This document shows, in pieces, positions 8,020 through 16,014 of a DNA stretch of 34,376 bases. The first letter of the stretch is position 1. Each line of letters begins with the position of its first letter. The position numbers were made by a program, and so were the translations under genes. The notes beneath the pieces are model-generated. The model did no database searches. It was given only the letters and a program-made list of their open reading frames with translations, and was not told the DNA's origin. The DNA is taken from positions 1 through 34,376 of the forward strand of contig CALCIB010000380.1 of assembly GCA_937907525.1 (NCBI GenBank). Reading direction: 5' to 3'. This DNA is from an uncultured Planctomycetales bacterium. GTDB taxonomy: Bacteria > Planctomycetota > Planctomycetia > Isosphaerales > Isosphaeraceae.

Positions 8020-8634
8020 ATGGCCCGATATCGCGTGTACTCCGTCGCGCGGGTGGTTCTGATCAGCCTGGGGCTGACGCTTTTGACCATCGTCGCGATC
8101 CACCCCGACGACGCCGGCGCGACGGCCTGGGCGGTGCTGGCGATCTGCGCGGCGGCGGTCGCCGCGGCGTGGTTCGTCGCGGCCGCGAAGGCCCGCCGGG
8201 AGCGAGGGCTGGCGACGACCGGAAAGGCTCGCGCGTGGCTCGGCGTCAAGGCCCTGTTGGCGGCCGTCGCGATCGTGGGGCTGGCGAACCTGGCGTTCCT
8301 GTCGGCGTTCGAGATCGCCTACGACGCGGTCGCCGTCCGGGGGCCCGACATCCGGCGCTATTCCGACCTGGGCGCCCTGGATTGGGCGTGGAGGTTCGGC
8401 GTGATCCTCGGGGCCGCGGCCGGCTTCGCGCTGCGGAGGGCGCTCGACCCCTCGCTGAGCGACGAAGGCCTGCGCCCACGCCTCCGACGCTTCGGCCCGC
8501 TCGCCGCGTTGTCCCTGGCGGGCCTGGCATTGATTGGATGCGAGATGGCTCCATGCGTCCTGTCCGGGTCGAGACTCACGCCGCCGCCGCTCCCCTCTCC
8601 TCCGCCCACGCTCCCCGCCCCGCCGCGTAACTGA
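8020..8634 (+). CDS. Small multi-span membrane protein, unknown function
   Basis: 204 residues. Hydrophobic segments at about 9-26 (VARVVLISLGLTLLTIV), 34-55, 75-97 (VKALLAAVAIVGLANLAFL), 125-140 and 155-173 predict four or five membrane spans, followed by a Pro-rich tail. The ATG at 8020 follows a good GGGAGGGAGGCGAC ribosome binding site. It is transcribed divergently from argH. Its last 59 bases overlap, tail to tail, the end of the YcxB-like gene on the other strand, which is unusual; the Pro-rich C-terminus is exactly the overlapping portion. I do not recognise a family. Confidence 0.75.
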   Translation: MARYRVYSVARVVLISLGLTLLTIVAIHPDDAGATAWAVLAICAAAVAAAWFVAAAKARRERGLATTGKARAWLGVKALLAAVAIVGLANLAFLSAFEIAYDAVAVRGPDIRRYSDLGALDWAWRFGVILGAAAGFALRRALDPSLSDEGLRPRLRRFGPLAALSLAGLALIGCEMAPCVLSGSRLTPPPLPSPPPTLPAPPRN

Positions 8635-9235
8635 CGACCCGGTATTTCGGAACCTTCGACTGGAATAACGTGGTGGCGGCGTGGTGATCGAAGGGGGCGG
8701 CGAGGGCGTGGTCGGGGACCCAGACGGTCCCGGGCGCGGTCTTGAACCGAAAGCCGAAGCCGTCCTCGAATTCGAGGGCGTCCCGGATGAACTCCCAGCC
8801 GAAACTGACCTCGTCCAGCGGGGCGTTGAACATCCAGCGATCCGCCGTGAAGGCGAACGCGACCTCGGCCCCGGCGAGGGGGGACTTGCGATACAAGCGA
8901 CGGACGCGCGACGGGATGCCGTAAAGGCCCGCCCAGAGCGCGATCGTCGCGAAGTACGCCCAGAGGAAGGCGGCGAGGATCCAGATTTTGTCGATGAAGC
9001 CGAACGGCCCCGCCGCGCCCCGGACGTCGGCGATCACCATCCAGACCGACACGGCCAAAAGCGCGTGCCAGAAGCCGAAGAACGCGAGCCACGCAGGCCA
9101 TGATCGGTTCCACGGCAGGTGCGCCAGGTCGGCCCGCGCGCCGGCCCGGAACTCGTCGGCCGTGAGCCGGTAGGAGGCGAGGCCGAGAACGCTTCGCGGG
9201 TCGTCCAAAAACGGGAAGTCGTCGGCGACGGCCAT
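8576..9235 (-). CDS. YcxB-like membrane protein
   Basis: 219 residues. Two hydrophobic spans at about 49-70 and 83-104 are followed by a cytoplasmic domain of the YcxB C-terminal type: YRKSPLAGAEVAFAFTADRW, then DEVSFGWEFIRDALEFEDGF. This matches the YcxB pattern of an FT-strand, a W-x-x-I helix and a D-G-F strand. The ATG at 9235 is well supported by GGGGAGGATTGACCCG upstream, and this ribosome binding site is formed by the last codons of the upstream paralogue. The tail after KYRVV is Ala/Arg/Gly-rich and overlaps the gene at 8020-8634. It is a tandem duplicate of the broken gene at 9240-9849. The role of YcxB-like proteins is not established. Confidence 0.8.
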   Translation of the reverse strand: MAVADDFPFLDDPRSVLGLASYRLTADEFRAGARADLAHLPWNRSWPAWLAFFGFWHALLAVSVWMVIADVRGAAGPFGFIDKIWILAAFLWAYFATIALWAGLYGIPSRVRRLYRKSPLAGAEVAFAFTADRWMFNAPLDEVSFGWEFIRDALEFEDGFGFRFKTAPGTVWVPDHALAAPFDHHAATTLFQSKVPKYRVVSYAAGRGAWAEERGAAAA

Positions 9236-9239
9236 CGGG

Positions 9240-9849
9240 TCAATCCTCCCCGCGAAGCCGGGCGCGGCGGTTGATCGCCGTGTACTTCTTGGCCTTCGAG
9301 CGCAGGAAGGCCGCCAGCGCGTCGGCGTCGAGCGGCGGCTGCAAGGAGCGCCTAGGGGACCCAGGCCGTGTTCAGCGGCTGGATCTCCAGCAGGAACCCG
9401 TCGCGCAACTCCACGATCCTCGCGAAGAGGGGCCAGTCCGTGGCGGCGTCCATGTTCTCGGCGTGGGTGTGAAGCCGATCGGCCGTGAACGTCCGCTCCA
9501 CGTCGAGCCCGGCCAGGGGATGCGCGCGGAGGAGCTTTCGATACCGCCGGCGGGAGCCGTACAGCCAGGCGTCGACGAGCCACGACCCCGCCGCCGCCGA
9601 GACGACCGCGAACCAGCCCACCCCCCACCGGACGTCGCCTTTCCCGACCGCGAGCACCAGAAACGAGAAAAATAAGAGCGCCCCCGGAATCAAGAGAAGA
9701 TGCCCGAGGGCGACGAGGCAGAGCCACGCCAACCACGAATCGTAAAGCCGGTTCCGCGCGATCCGCGCGGCGCGATACGCGGCGATGAATTCCGCCTCGG
9801 TGACGCGATAGGCGGCCTCGCCCACGATCTCGTCCGCGTCGTCGTCCAT
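9240..9849 (-). pseudogene. YcxB-like paralogue interrupted by a +1 frameshift
   Basis: Begins at the ATG at 9849 (MDDDADEIVGEAAYRVTEAE), which aligns with the start of its neighbour, and keeps two membrane spans and the YcxB-type domain (YRKLLRAHPLAGLDVERTFT). The frame stops at TAG 9354-9352, directly after WVP. Removing one C from the C4 run (G4 at 9355-9358 on the plus strand) restores a continuation reading WVPRRSLQPPLDADALAAFL, then LRSKAKKYTAI and a TGA at 9240. This aligns with WVPDHALAAPFDHHAATTLF and FQSKVPKYRVV of the intact neighbour. The repaired protein would have 202 residues and end 4 bases before the next start, as expected for a coupled pair. It is either a recent mutation, a sequencing error or a phase-variable tract; the truncated product may still be made. 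Confidence 0.85.
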
Positions 9850-9961
9850 CTCGAACCGCTCCCGGATCCACGCCTTCGCGACGTCGTGGATTGGAACGCG
9901 CCGCCGGCCGCGCCGCAAGGGGCGGCCGGGGCGGATCGTGGGGGAATGTTCCGTTTCGGCG

Positions 9962-10288
9962 TCAGTGCGAGTGATGGACCGAGGCGTCCTCGTGCTTCTT
10001 CAACTCGGCCGCCAGCGCGTCGACGCGGGCGACGAGCTTTTGCAACTCGTCGTTGTGGACGAGGTTGAGGCTTTCGACGGCCGTCTTGACGGCGGCGTCG
10101 ATGCGGGCCTGGAACTCCGTCCGGGCCGCTTCCGATTGCTTCATCAGGTTGTCGATGAACTCGCGGCCCTCGGTCTCGCCCAGCTTGGTCTGGTCGACGA
10201 ACTCCCGGCCCAACTCCTCGACCTTGTCCTTGGTCATCACCGCCAGCCCCAGGCCGGTCAACATGGTCTTCTTGATGAGATCGATCAT
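9962..10288 (-). CDS. Phasin-like coiled-coil protein
   Basis: 108 residues from the ATG at 10288, chosen because GAGGAGGGCCGCCG lies directly upstream; an upstream in-frame start would add about 23 atypical residues. The N-terminus is MIDLIKKTMLTGLGLAVMTK, an amphipathic/hydrophobic segment, followed by almost uninterrupted charged helix (KVEELGREFVDQTKLGE, then DELQKLVARVDALAAELKKH) and a His-rich end. This matches the general pattern of short polyhydroxyalkanoate-regulator phasins (COG3937-like). No PHA synthase or depolymerase gene is nearby, so the granule role is inferred from family resemblance only. Any other small coiled-coil membrane-associated protein would look alike. Confidence 0.8.
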   Translation of the reverse strand: MIDLIKKTMLTGLGLAVMTKDKVEELGREFVDQTKLGETEGREFIDNLMKQSEAARTEFQARIDAAVKTAVESLNLVHNDELQKLVARVDALAAELKKHEDASVHHSH

Positions 10289-10393
10289 CGGCGGCCCTCC
10301 TCTCGATTCCCTCGGGAACGTCGGGCCGATCGACGGAGCGGCCCGCGGCGCGTTCATCCGATCGTCGCGATTCTCAAGCCGCGGCCGCGACGC

Positions 10394-10571
10394 CCTTCCC
10401 CCCTGGAGGGGGAAGGTGGCCCGAAGGGCCGGATGAGGGGGAGGACGCGCCGGAAAGCCGCTGACGTCCCGAGCCGGTCGGACGAGTCTTCGCGAACTCC
10501 CACGGCGCGTTCGATTGTCGTCCCCCTCATCTGACCGCTGCGCGGTCTGTCTTCCCCCGCGAGGGGGGAAG
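10394..10571. repeat. Dispersed hairpin-pair unit, copy B
   Basis: Left arm 10394-10443 has an outer C5/G5 hairpin, inner GGCCCGAAGGGCC and GGATGAGGGG. Right arm 10521-10571 has CCCCTCATC, inner GACCGCTGCGCGGTC and another C5/G5 hairpin. Same arm order as copy A. It occupies the centre of the 372-base gap between the phasin-like gene and the VOC gene; the rest of that gap shows no gene. Confidence 0.88.
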
Positions 10572-10660
10572 AGCGTTCGCGTCGTGGCGGCTCCGAGAAC
10601 CGGCGACGAGCGAGAGCCATTATTGTACGCCCGTCGTCGCCGTGAAACCTCCAGGCGACG

Positions 10661-11146
10661 TCATTCGCCGCGGCAGCCCTCCGCGAACGCCGCCGCGGCG
10701 CGCCTGTTGATCTCCTCCGGCGAGACGTCCTCGACCTTGGTGGCCACCGACCAATGATGGCCGAACGGGTCGACCAGCTTGCCGTAGCGGTCGCCCCAGA
10801 AGGCGTTCATGGCCGGCATCGTGATCGTCGCCCCCGCCGCGGCCGCGCTCGCCATCGTGGCGTCCACGTCCGGCGACTTGAAGTGGATCACCACGCTCGC
10901 CCCCGCCCCGGACGGCGCCACCGCGCCATGCTGGGGCGCCTCGTCGGCCAGCATCACCACCGCGTCGCCGATCGTCAACTCCGCGTGGCCGATCTTCTCC
11001 GCCCCGCTCGCGTCCCGCCACGGCATCCGATACCGCTCCCGGGCCCCGAACGCCTTCTTGTAGAACTCGATCGCCTCCGCCCCGTTCTTGACCACCAGGT
11101 GCGGCGTGATCGTCGGGAACCCGTCGCGATTCATCTCGGCCATCAT
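10661..11146 (-). CDS. VOC-family (glyoxalase/PhnB-like) protein
   Basis: 161 residues with the paired beta-alpha-beta modules of the vicinal oxygen chelate fold. The first module has TPHLVVKNGAEAIEFYKKAF, the second has ASVVIHFKSPDVDATMASAA and ends YGKLVDPFGHHWSVATK, the hallmark of PhnB-like VOC proteins (DPFGHxW). A metal ligand is plausible at the DPFGHHW histidines and at HAELTIGD. PhnB-like members include bleomycin-resistance-type and dioxygenase-like proteins, but the substrate cannot be read. Two adjacent ATGs open the frame (MMAEMNRDG) and a third follows at codon 5, so the exact start is uncertain by a few residues. It is a single gene between repeat unit B and the M30-like peptidase. 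Confidence 0.9.
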   Translation of the reverse strand: MMAEMNRDGFPTITPHLVVKNGAEAIEFYKKAFGARERYRMPWRDASGAEKIGHAELTIGDAVVMLADEAPQHGAVAPSGAGASVVIHFKSPDVDATMASAAAAGATITMPAMNAFWGDRYGKLVDPFGHHWSVATKVEDVSPEEINRRAAAAFAEGCRGE

Positions 11147-11295
11147 CCACCACCTTCATCCGGATCCGTCCCCCCGGCGACTATTCACGCGAACAGACGA
11201 CGCATCGGGGATTGGGATTCAACCCGAATATCGGTTCAGTGTCAACCGACGTACAGTGAATCTCGCGTTTTTTCGGGTTCGACCGCGACGCGACG

Positions 11296-13137
11296 TCAGC
11301 GGCGGTCGGGGGGCGTGGCGGGGTCGGCGGCGAGGGTCGGGGGCGGGGCGTCGTCGAGGGTCGCCCAGGCGGTGACGGGGCGGCCGTCGGGGGCCAGGGC
11401 CAGGAGCTTCACCACCGCGGGGCCCGCCAGCGCGCCGAGGGGGAGTCGGATCGGCCGGGAGTCGAGAGCGCCATCGGCGGGGACCGCGGCGGGGCCGAAG
11501 GCGGCGCGGAACTGGTCGGGGTCGAGCCGTCCGGGCTGGATCGGCGAGCGGTGGGGATCGGGAGGGGGCGTCGCCGGCTCCCAGGCCAGGGCCGCGAGCC
11601 GGGCCGGAATCCCCCCCCGCTCGCGAACCGACGCGCGGAGGACCAGGCCGCCGTCGGCCGCGGGATGGACCCTCGCCGACAACTCCAGCCGGGGCGACGC
11701 CGGCAGGACGGCGGCCGTCACCTGAAGGTCCGCCGCGATCGGGGCCTCGACGCGGACCCGGACGGCCTTCCCCGGATCGCGGTCGATCAGGACGTAACGG
11801 GGGCTGGTCCCGGCCGCCTCCCAGACGTCGGCGCCGCCCTCGGAAACGCGCGACGGCCTCGGCCCCGCCGCCGGCCAGGGGGTCGCGACGGTCGAATCGC
11901 GGTAGCCCGCGAACGCCTCGCCGTCGGCGCGGGCGAACAGCTCGAAGGTCCAGGCGCGGAAGAGGTCGTCGAACCGTCGGCCGGTCGCCGCTTCCAGGTT
12001 CGCGGTCCCCGTCAACTCGGAGCCGACCAGGGTCGGCAAGAGGTCCGGGCCGAATCGATCGGCGCACCAGCGGAGGAACAGGTAGGTGGAGCCGCGGTCG
12101 CCGTGGCCGCGGAAGAGGTCGGCGGCGTAGTAGTCGTCCACCACCAGGCGGTAGCGCTCCGGCCGCGAGAGGAAGGCGCTCGCGCGGTAGTCGACGTTGG
12201 AGCGGCCGAAGCCGTGCAGGTCCTCGACGAGGTGGGCCAGGGCCTCGTCGAGCCAGCCCTCCTCCTCGACGACCGTTCCGGAATCGATCGGCCGATGCAG
12301 GCATTTTCGAGTGAAGACGACGGCGTGCGTGTATTCGTGGGCGACGACGGTTCGGAGGAACGGCCCGGCGCGGAGGGAGGCGCTCAGGTGCATGACGTCG
12401 CCGCGGTCGCCGAACGGCGGCGGGAAGGCGGGGTCGAGGTCGGTGACGCGGACGTAGCCGTCGACGGCGTTGCGGCCGCCTCCCAGCCGGGCCAGGCGGC
12501 TGGAGAAGAAGACGGTGAACCGGCCGTCGCCGTCCGCGTCCTCGGCCAGGCCGATCGTCCTGGCGGCGACCGGATGGACGTGGGCGTCGAAGGTCTCCAC
12601 CACGTCGGCGACGGTGGCGTCGTCGACCAGGTTCCAGTCGTCGTCGGCGACGTACACCTGCACCCGGCGGCCCAGGGCGCGGAGCGTCCCCTCCACCTTC
12701 TCGTAATTGGCGGCGACCCCGACGTCCCCCTCGCGGGTCATGACGTGGAAGGCGCGTCGGGACTCGGGGGGGAGGAGGGCCGCCGGCGCGTCGGCCGCGG
12801 CGGCGGGGGCGAGGAGTCGGGGAGGACGCGCGGGCGTCTCCTCGGCGAGTTCGGGGGAGGTCGCCCGCTCGACGACTCGGGTCGAGAGCCGCATCGGGAA
12901 GGGCCCCGGAGCGCGGGCCAGCGACGAGGCGACGACCAGGAGGTCGCCGGCGGGGGCGTCGGCGGGGACGTCGAACTCGGCGACGCCGTCGCGGACGGCG
13001 ATCGGGACCGGGGCGCCCAGGCGATGGAACGGCGGGGCGTCGGCGACCGCGGGCCTCGGGGCGGTCGCGATCGACCCCAGCGCCCAAAGCGCCCAGGCCG
13101 TCGCCCGCAAGCTCCGACGCCAGGATCGCTTCGTCAT
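11296..13137 (-). CDS. Secreted M30-like zinc metallopeptidase
   Basis: 613 residues from the ATG at 13137, chosen for GGGGAAGGGGTTGGG just upstream and because it begins a clean signal peptide (RRSLRATAWALWALGSIATA, cleavage near AVADA at about 30-34). The catalytic zinc site is VVAHEYTHAVVF (HEYTH at 267-271), with EEGWLDEALAHLVED at 292-306 likely giving the third ligand, as in gluzincins of the M30/hyicolysin type. Upstream lies DADGDGRFTVFF (201-212), a pattern common before the catalytic domain in this group and perhaps calcium-binding. The remaining 200 or so residues form a beta-rich C-terminal region without recognised motifs. It is probably exported and degrades peptides outside the cytoplasm. 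Family placement rests on motifs only. Confidence 0.85.
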   Translation of the reverse strand: MTKRSWRRSLRATAWALWALGSIATAPRPAVADAPPFHRLGAPVPIAVRDGVAEFDVPADAPAGDLLVVASSLARAPGPFPMRLSTRVVERATSPELAEETPARPPRLLAPAAAADAPAALLPPESRRAFHVMTREGDVGVAANYEKVEGTLRALGRRVQVYVADDDWNLVDDATVADVVETFDAHVHPVAARTIGLAEDADGDGRFTVFFSSRLARLGGGRNAVDGYVRVTDLDPAFPPPFGDRGDVMHLSASLRAGPFLRTVVAHEYTHAVVFTRKCLHRPIDSGTVVEEEGWLDEALAHLVEDLHGFGRSNVDYRASAFLSRPERYRLVVDDYYAADLFRGHGDRGSTYLFLRWCADRFGPDLLPTLVGSELTGTANLEAATGRRFDDLFRAWTFELFARADGEAFAGYRDSTVATPWPAAGPRPSRVSEGGADVWEAAGTSPRYVLIDRDPGKAVRVRVEAPIAADLQVTAAVLPASPRLELSARVHPAADGGLVLRASVRERGGIPARLAALAWEPATPPPDPHRSPIQPGRLDPDQFRAAFGPAAVPADGALDSRPIRLPLGALAGPAVVKLLALAPDGRPVTAWATLDDAPPPTLAADPATPPDRR

Positions 13138-13409
13138 CCCAACCCCTTCCCCGATCGGACCTTGCCGAACGTCTCCCGCGGCCCGACGGCCGCTCGGCCG
13201 AGGCGCGACAGGCTCTTCGATCGGCCCCGTCGGTCGCGCGGCTTGAGCCGATCGCGTGGGTCGCCCGGCTTTCGCGGCGGGTCGTCGGACTTGAGCTTTT
13301 CGCCCTCGTCGCGTGGGATTCGCGGGAGTCAAGCCGGCCGGCGGGGCATGCCGATAATGGGGGAGGGAAATTCGTCAGGACCGTGTTCGGATTGGGAAGG
13401 GCCGCGTTC
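13138..13409. other. Intergenic region between divergent exported-protein genes
   Basis: This gap separates the M30-like peptidase (minus) from the small lipoprotein (plus) and should hold both promoters. It is GC-rich. I see no convincing -35/-10 pair, hairpin or small gene. A GTG at 13383 could extend the lipoprotein by nine residues. Confidence 0.4.
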
Positions 13410-13664
13410 ATGGACCATCGCCCACGCCGCTTGCTCCGCGTCGCCGCGGTCGCCTTCGGGCTGGCCGGAGTCTGCGCCCTCTCCGGCTGCGCCCGCGACC
13501 GCTACTACACGGCCACGCCCGCCCCCGGCGATCGGACGGCGTTCCGGCCTCCCCTGGACCGCCTGGACGTCAAGCCGTTGTACGTCGGCGGCTACGCCGG
13601 CCACGACTACCAACGCGACACCCGTCCCAAGCCGCTTCGGGTCCGGCCGGCTCGGTACGAGTGA
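13410..13664 (+). CDS. Small predicted lipoprotein
   Basis: 84 residues. The N-terminus has basic residues (MDHRPRRLLR), a hydrophobic stretch and the lipobox LSGC, so Cys27 should be lipidated after signal peptidase II cleavage. The mature part is short, Tyr/Arg/Pro-rich and polar (RDRYYTATPAPGDR, then VGGYAGHDY), with no family I recognise. I preferred the ATG at 13410, preceded by GGGAAGGGCC, over the in-frame GTG at 13383, because the ATG gives the canonical signal sequence. No partner gene is evident. Confidence 0.75.
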   Translation: MDHRPRRLLRVAAVAFGLAGVCALSGCARDRYYTATPAPGDRTAFRPPLDRLDVKPLYVGGYAGHDYQRDTRPKPLRVRPARYE

Positions 13665-13837
13665 GTCGACTCCGGGATTCCGTCGCCGGCCGGTGTTGAC
13701 CGCCGCGGCGGGATCGGAGAAACATGGGGAAACCGGGCGCGCGGATCCGTCGGCGGGGCGGGTCGCCCGGCGGGAGGTCTTACCCAAATACTCTTCGGCG
13801 CGACTGGCGTATGAGGCGATCAAGCGGGCCGTTCCCG

Positions 13838-14015
13838 CCTTCTCCCCTTGAGGGAGAAGGTGGCCCGAAGGGCCGGATGAGGGGTCGATCGGCGTCGCGC
13901 TTCGGCGAAGTCGCCGATACCGCGGCGCTCGCGGGCGTTGGAAACCAATTGGCTTCCGGTTACGCTCACCCCTCATCCGCCCCTTCGGGGCACCTTCTCC
14001 CTCAAGGGGAGAAGG
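13838..14015. repeat. Dispersed hairpin-pair unit, copy C
   Basis: Left arm 13838-13884 has an outer hairpin CCTTCTCCCC-TTG-AGGGAGAAGG, inner GGCCCGAAGGGCC and GGATGAGGGG. Right arm 13969-14015, inverted, has CCCCTCATCC, inner GCCCCTTCGGGGC and CCTTCTCCCTCAAGGGGAGAAGG. Unlike copies A, B and D, both arms carry the GGCCC-type inner hairpin. The core contains CGTCGCGCTTCGG, which reappears inverted in copy E. It lies between the lipoprotein and the cupin gene. Confidence 0.87.
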
Positions 14016-14106
14016 GGTTTTTCGCCGCGGATCGTCGATAAGCAAATCGCTTGCCGAGCAGTATTTAGGTCTTACCAGGGAGGGGCGGTCAGGGACGATC
14101 GCCGCG

Positions 14107-14625
14107 GTGAACCGCATGTCCGAACAGACCATGCTGTCCGAAGAGATCACGGAATTCGTCGACGGCCCCATCGAGGGCGTCGAGATCCGCCGGCTCAAGA
14201 AGTTCAGCGACCAGCGCGGGTGGCTGATCGAGGTCTTCCGCCACGACGGCCTTGAGGAAGACCGCTGGCCGGTGATGACCTATATCTCCTGCACGCTCCC
14301 CGGCGTCGCTCGCGGCCCGCACGAGCACGTCGACCAGACCGACGGCTTCGGCTTCGTCGGCCCGTCGGACTTCAAGCTCTACCTCTGGGACGACCGCCGG
14401 GACAGCCCCACCCACGGCCATCGCCATGTGGTGATCGTCGGCGAGTCCAACCCGGCGGCGGTCTGGATCCCCCCCGGCGTGGTTCACGCCTACCGTAACG
14501 TGGGCGAGATCCCCGGCCTGGTCCTCAACGCCCCCAACCGCCTCTACGCCGGCTGGGACAAGAAGGAGCCCGTCGACGAGATCCGCCACGAGGACGCCGA
14601 ACCCCCGCGGTTCCTCCTGGACTGA
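14107..14625 (+). CDS. RmlC-like cupin, dTDP-sugar 3,5-epimerase family
   Basis: 172 residues with the RmlC pattern: KFSDQRGWLIEVFR near the N-terminus, the cupin motif RGPHEHVDQTDGF with the histidines expected near the active site, then FKLYLWDDR, and PPGVVHAYRNVG, the usual P-x-G-x-x-H strand. Family members epimerise C3 and C5 of dTDP-4-keto-6-deoxyglucose in rhamnose synthesis. No rmlA, B or D gene is nearby, so a true rhamnose role is not supported; related planctomycete cupins may act on other nucleotide sugars. The start is GTG at 14107 or ATG at 14116 (three codons later); neither has an ideally spaced ribosome binding site. It is followed 31 bases later by the ACP-like membrane protein on the same strand. 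Confidence 0.86.
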   Translation: MNRMSEQTMLSEEITEFVDGPIEGVEIRRLKKFSDQRGWLIEVFRHDGLEEDRWPVMTYISCTLPGVARGPHEHVDQTDGFGFVGPSDFKLYLWDDRRDSPTHGHRHVVIVGESNPAAVWIPPGVVHAYRNVGEIPGLVLNAPNRLYAGWDKKEPVDEIRHEDAEPPRFLLD

Positions 14626-14656
14626 ACCCGGCCGATCGCCCCGGAGGTCGCGAAGG

Positions 14657-15154
14657 ATGGCGAGCCGACTACGAAACGCCTCTCTCTCGGTGCTCCTGGT
14701 TGTCCTCGCGATCGTGTTCGGGCTCATCTATGTGATCTTGATGCCGCTGATCTCCTTGTTCGAGGAGGTCAGCGGGAACGGCCGGCGATACCGTCGCCTT
14801 CGCGCGCGGATGGTGGACGAACGCCCTCCGCTTCCGGACCCGGACTTCCTGCGGGCCGTCGCCGCCGACGAGGCCGACGCCCCGCTCTGGCTCGGCGTCC
14901 GCTCTTGCCTGGGCGAGTATTGCGGCGTCCCTCCCGAGGCGCTCCATCCCGGCGACGCCATGGCCGAAATCTGGTGGATGCACTGGGACGGTCCCGATTT
15001 CCTCGACCTGGTGTTCCGCCTGGAGCGAAAACTCGGGGTCAAGATCCCCTACGGCGACCTGGAGCCGGCCTGGCGGGAGACGCTGAAGGGAAACCAGGAG
15101 TTCGGCGAGTTCGCCGGGCTTACCGTGAAGGCGTTGCGCCGGATCACGGGCTGA
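14657..15154 (+). CDS. Membrane-anchored ACP-like protein lacking the carrier serine
   Basis: 165 residues. A single membrane span lies at about 11-34 (LSVLLVVLAIVFGLIYVIL), followed by a charged linker and a C-terminal domain from about 85 that resembles a carrier protein: GVPPEALHPGDAMAEIW, then WDGPDFLDLVFRLERKLGVK. In an acyl carrier protein the last segment reads D-S-L-D-x-x-x-L-V-x-x-L-E-x-x-F; here the phosphopantetheine serine is replaced, giving D-G-P-D. The ribosome binding site GGAGGTCGCGAAGG precedes the ATG, so the start is secure. It lies 31 bases after the cupin gene and may share its transcript. Without the serine it cannot carry a 4'-phosphopantetheine arm in the usual way; a structural or binding role is more likely. 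The family link is by pattern only. Confidence 0.72.
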   Translation: MASRLRNASLSVLLVVLAIVFGLIYVILMPLISLFEEVSGNGRRYRRLRARMVDERPPLPDPDFLRAVAADEADAPLWLGVRSCLGEYCGVPPEALHPGDAMAEIWWMHWDGPDFLDLVFRLERKLGVKIPYGDLEPAWRETLKGNQEFGEFAGLTVKALRRITG

Positions 15155-15262
15155 TCCGGCCGCGTCGTCCTTCGAAACGCCGAGGCGGACGGGGGCGGTC
15201 GCGCCCGCGCCCGCCGTGGGCTTAGAGTCTGTCCCGTCAGGTCGGACGACGGCCCTTACGAT

Positions 15263-15437
15263 CTTCCCCCCTTGCGGGGGAAGACAGACCGCGCAGCGGT
15301 CAGATGAGGGGGACGACGCCAAGGGAAGCCGTCGGGAAGTCGAAAGCCGGCCCGAGCGGCTCGGGAGTCCGACGGCCCCCGTGTTCGCCCCCCCTCATCC
15401 GGCCCTTCGGGCCACCTTCCCCCGCGAGGGGGGAAGG
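15263..15437. repeat. Dispersed hairpin-pair unit, copy D, inverted orientation
   Basis: Left arm 15263-15312 has an outer hairpin CTTCCCCCCTTGCGGGGGAAG, inner GACCGCGCAGCGGTC and CAGATGAGGGG. Right arm 15388-15437 has CCCCTCATCC, inner GGCCCTTCGGGCC and a C5/G5 outer hairpin. The arm types are in the opposite order to copies A and B, and the core, when inverted, aligns with that of copy B (shared TCCCGAGCCG). It is therefore the same element turned around. It lies between the ACP-like gene and sodC, whose stop is about 25 bases further. Confidence 0.88.
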
Positions 15438-15462
15438 CCGTTTCGACGAGTCGCGAACCCGC

Positions 15463-16014
15463 TCAGGGCTTGGAGACGCCGATGGTGCCCACGGCCAGGC
15501 GGCCGCCGGCGTCGCCGGAGGGCTGGCTCTTGAGGTCGTCGGCCTTCTCGTGGACGACGACGCCGCGGCCGAGGATCGAGTGGGGGCCGTGGAGCGAGAG
15601 GATCGCGTCGTCCAGGTCGAGCGTGGCCTTGCCGCTCTCGTCGGCGGTGATGTTCCCCAGGTCGCCGACGTGGCGCTCCTTGACGGTGACGTCGGCGTGG
15701 GGGTGGCCGGCCGGATTGAAGTGGCCGCCGGCGGCCATGCCGTCTTCCGACCATACGCCGTACTCGTGGACGTGGAAGCCGTGCAGCCCCGGCGTCAGCC
15801 CGGTGATGACGGCGTGGACCTTCACCCGCTCGCCGTCCTGGGTGAAGGTGATCCGGCCCTCGACCTTGCTGTCCTTGGTCGGGATCAGGATCGCCTCGGC
15901 CTTGGTGACGCGCGCGCCCTCGTGATGATCGGCGTGCTGCTCGGCGAAGCTCGGGGAGGCCAGGCCGATCAGGCCGCAGAACGCCAGGGTCGCGGCGCTT
16001 CGGTGGATCGTCAT
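15463..16014 (-). CDS. sodC: Cu/Zn superoxide dismutase, exported, cysteine-free mature protein
   Basis: Dismutates superoxide to oxygen and hydrogen peroxide outside the cytoplasm. 183 residues from the ATG at 16014, with GGAGAAACACGACG upstream; an earlier in-frame ATG at 16167 adds about 51 atypical residues. A signal peptide is visible (TLAFCGLIGLASPSFAEQ). Metal ligands are present: GLHGFHVHEYG (H81, H83), GGHFNPAGHPHAD (bridging H98 and zinc ligands), GDLGN with D118, VVVHEKADD (H155), and the guiding arginine in GGRLAVGTIG (R172). The conserved disulfide of the family is missing: the first-loop Cys is absent and the second appears as AVGT rather than ACGV, and no cysteine remains after signal cleavage. 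It is divergent from the winged-helix/ATPase operon at 16277. Confidence 0.94.
   Translation of the reverse strand: MTIHRSAATLAFCGLIGLASPSFAEQHADHHEGARVTKAEAILIPTKDSKVEGRITFTQDGERVKVHAVITGLTPGLHGFHVHEYGVWSEDGMAAGGHFNPAGHPHADVTVKERHVGDLGNITADESGKATLDLDDAILSLHGPHSILGRGVVVHEKADDLKSQPSGDAGGRLAVGTIGVSKP

Noticed and set aside
14107..14625. Rhamnose biosynthesis cluster
   Set aside because: Only the RmlC-like cupin is present; rmlA, rmlB and rmlD are not in the window.
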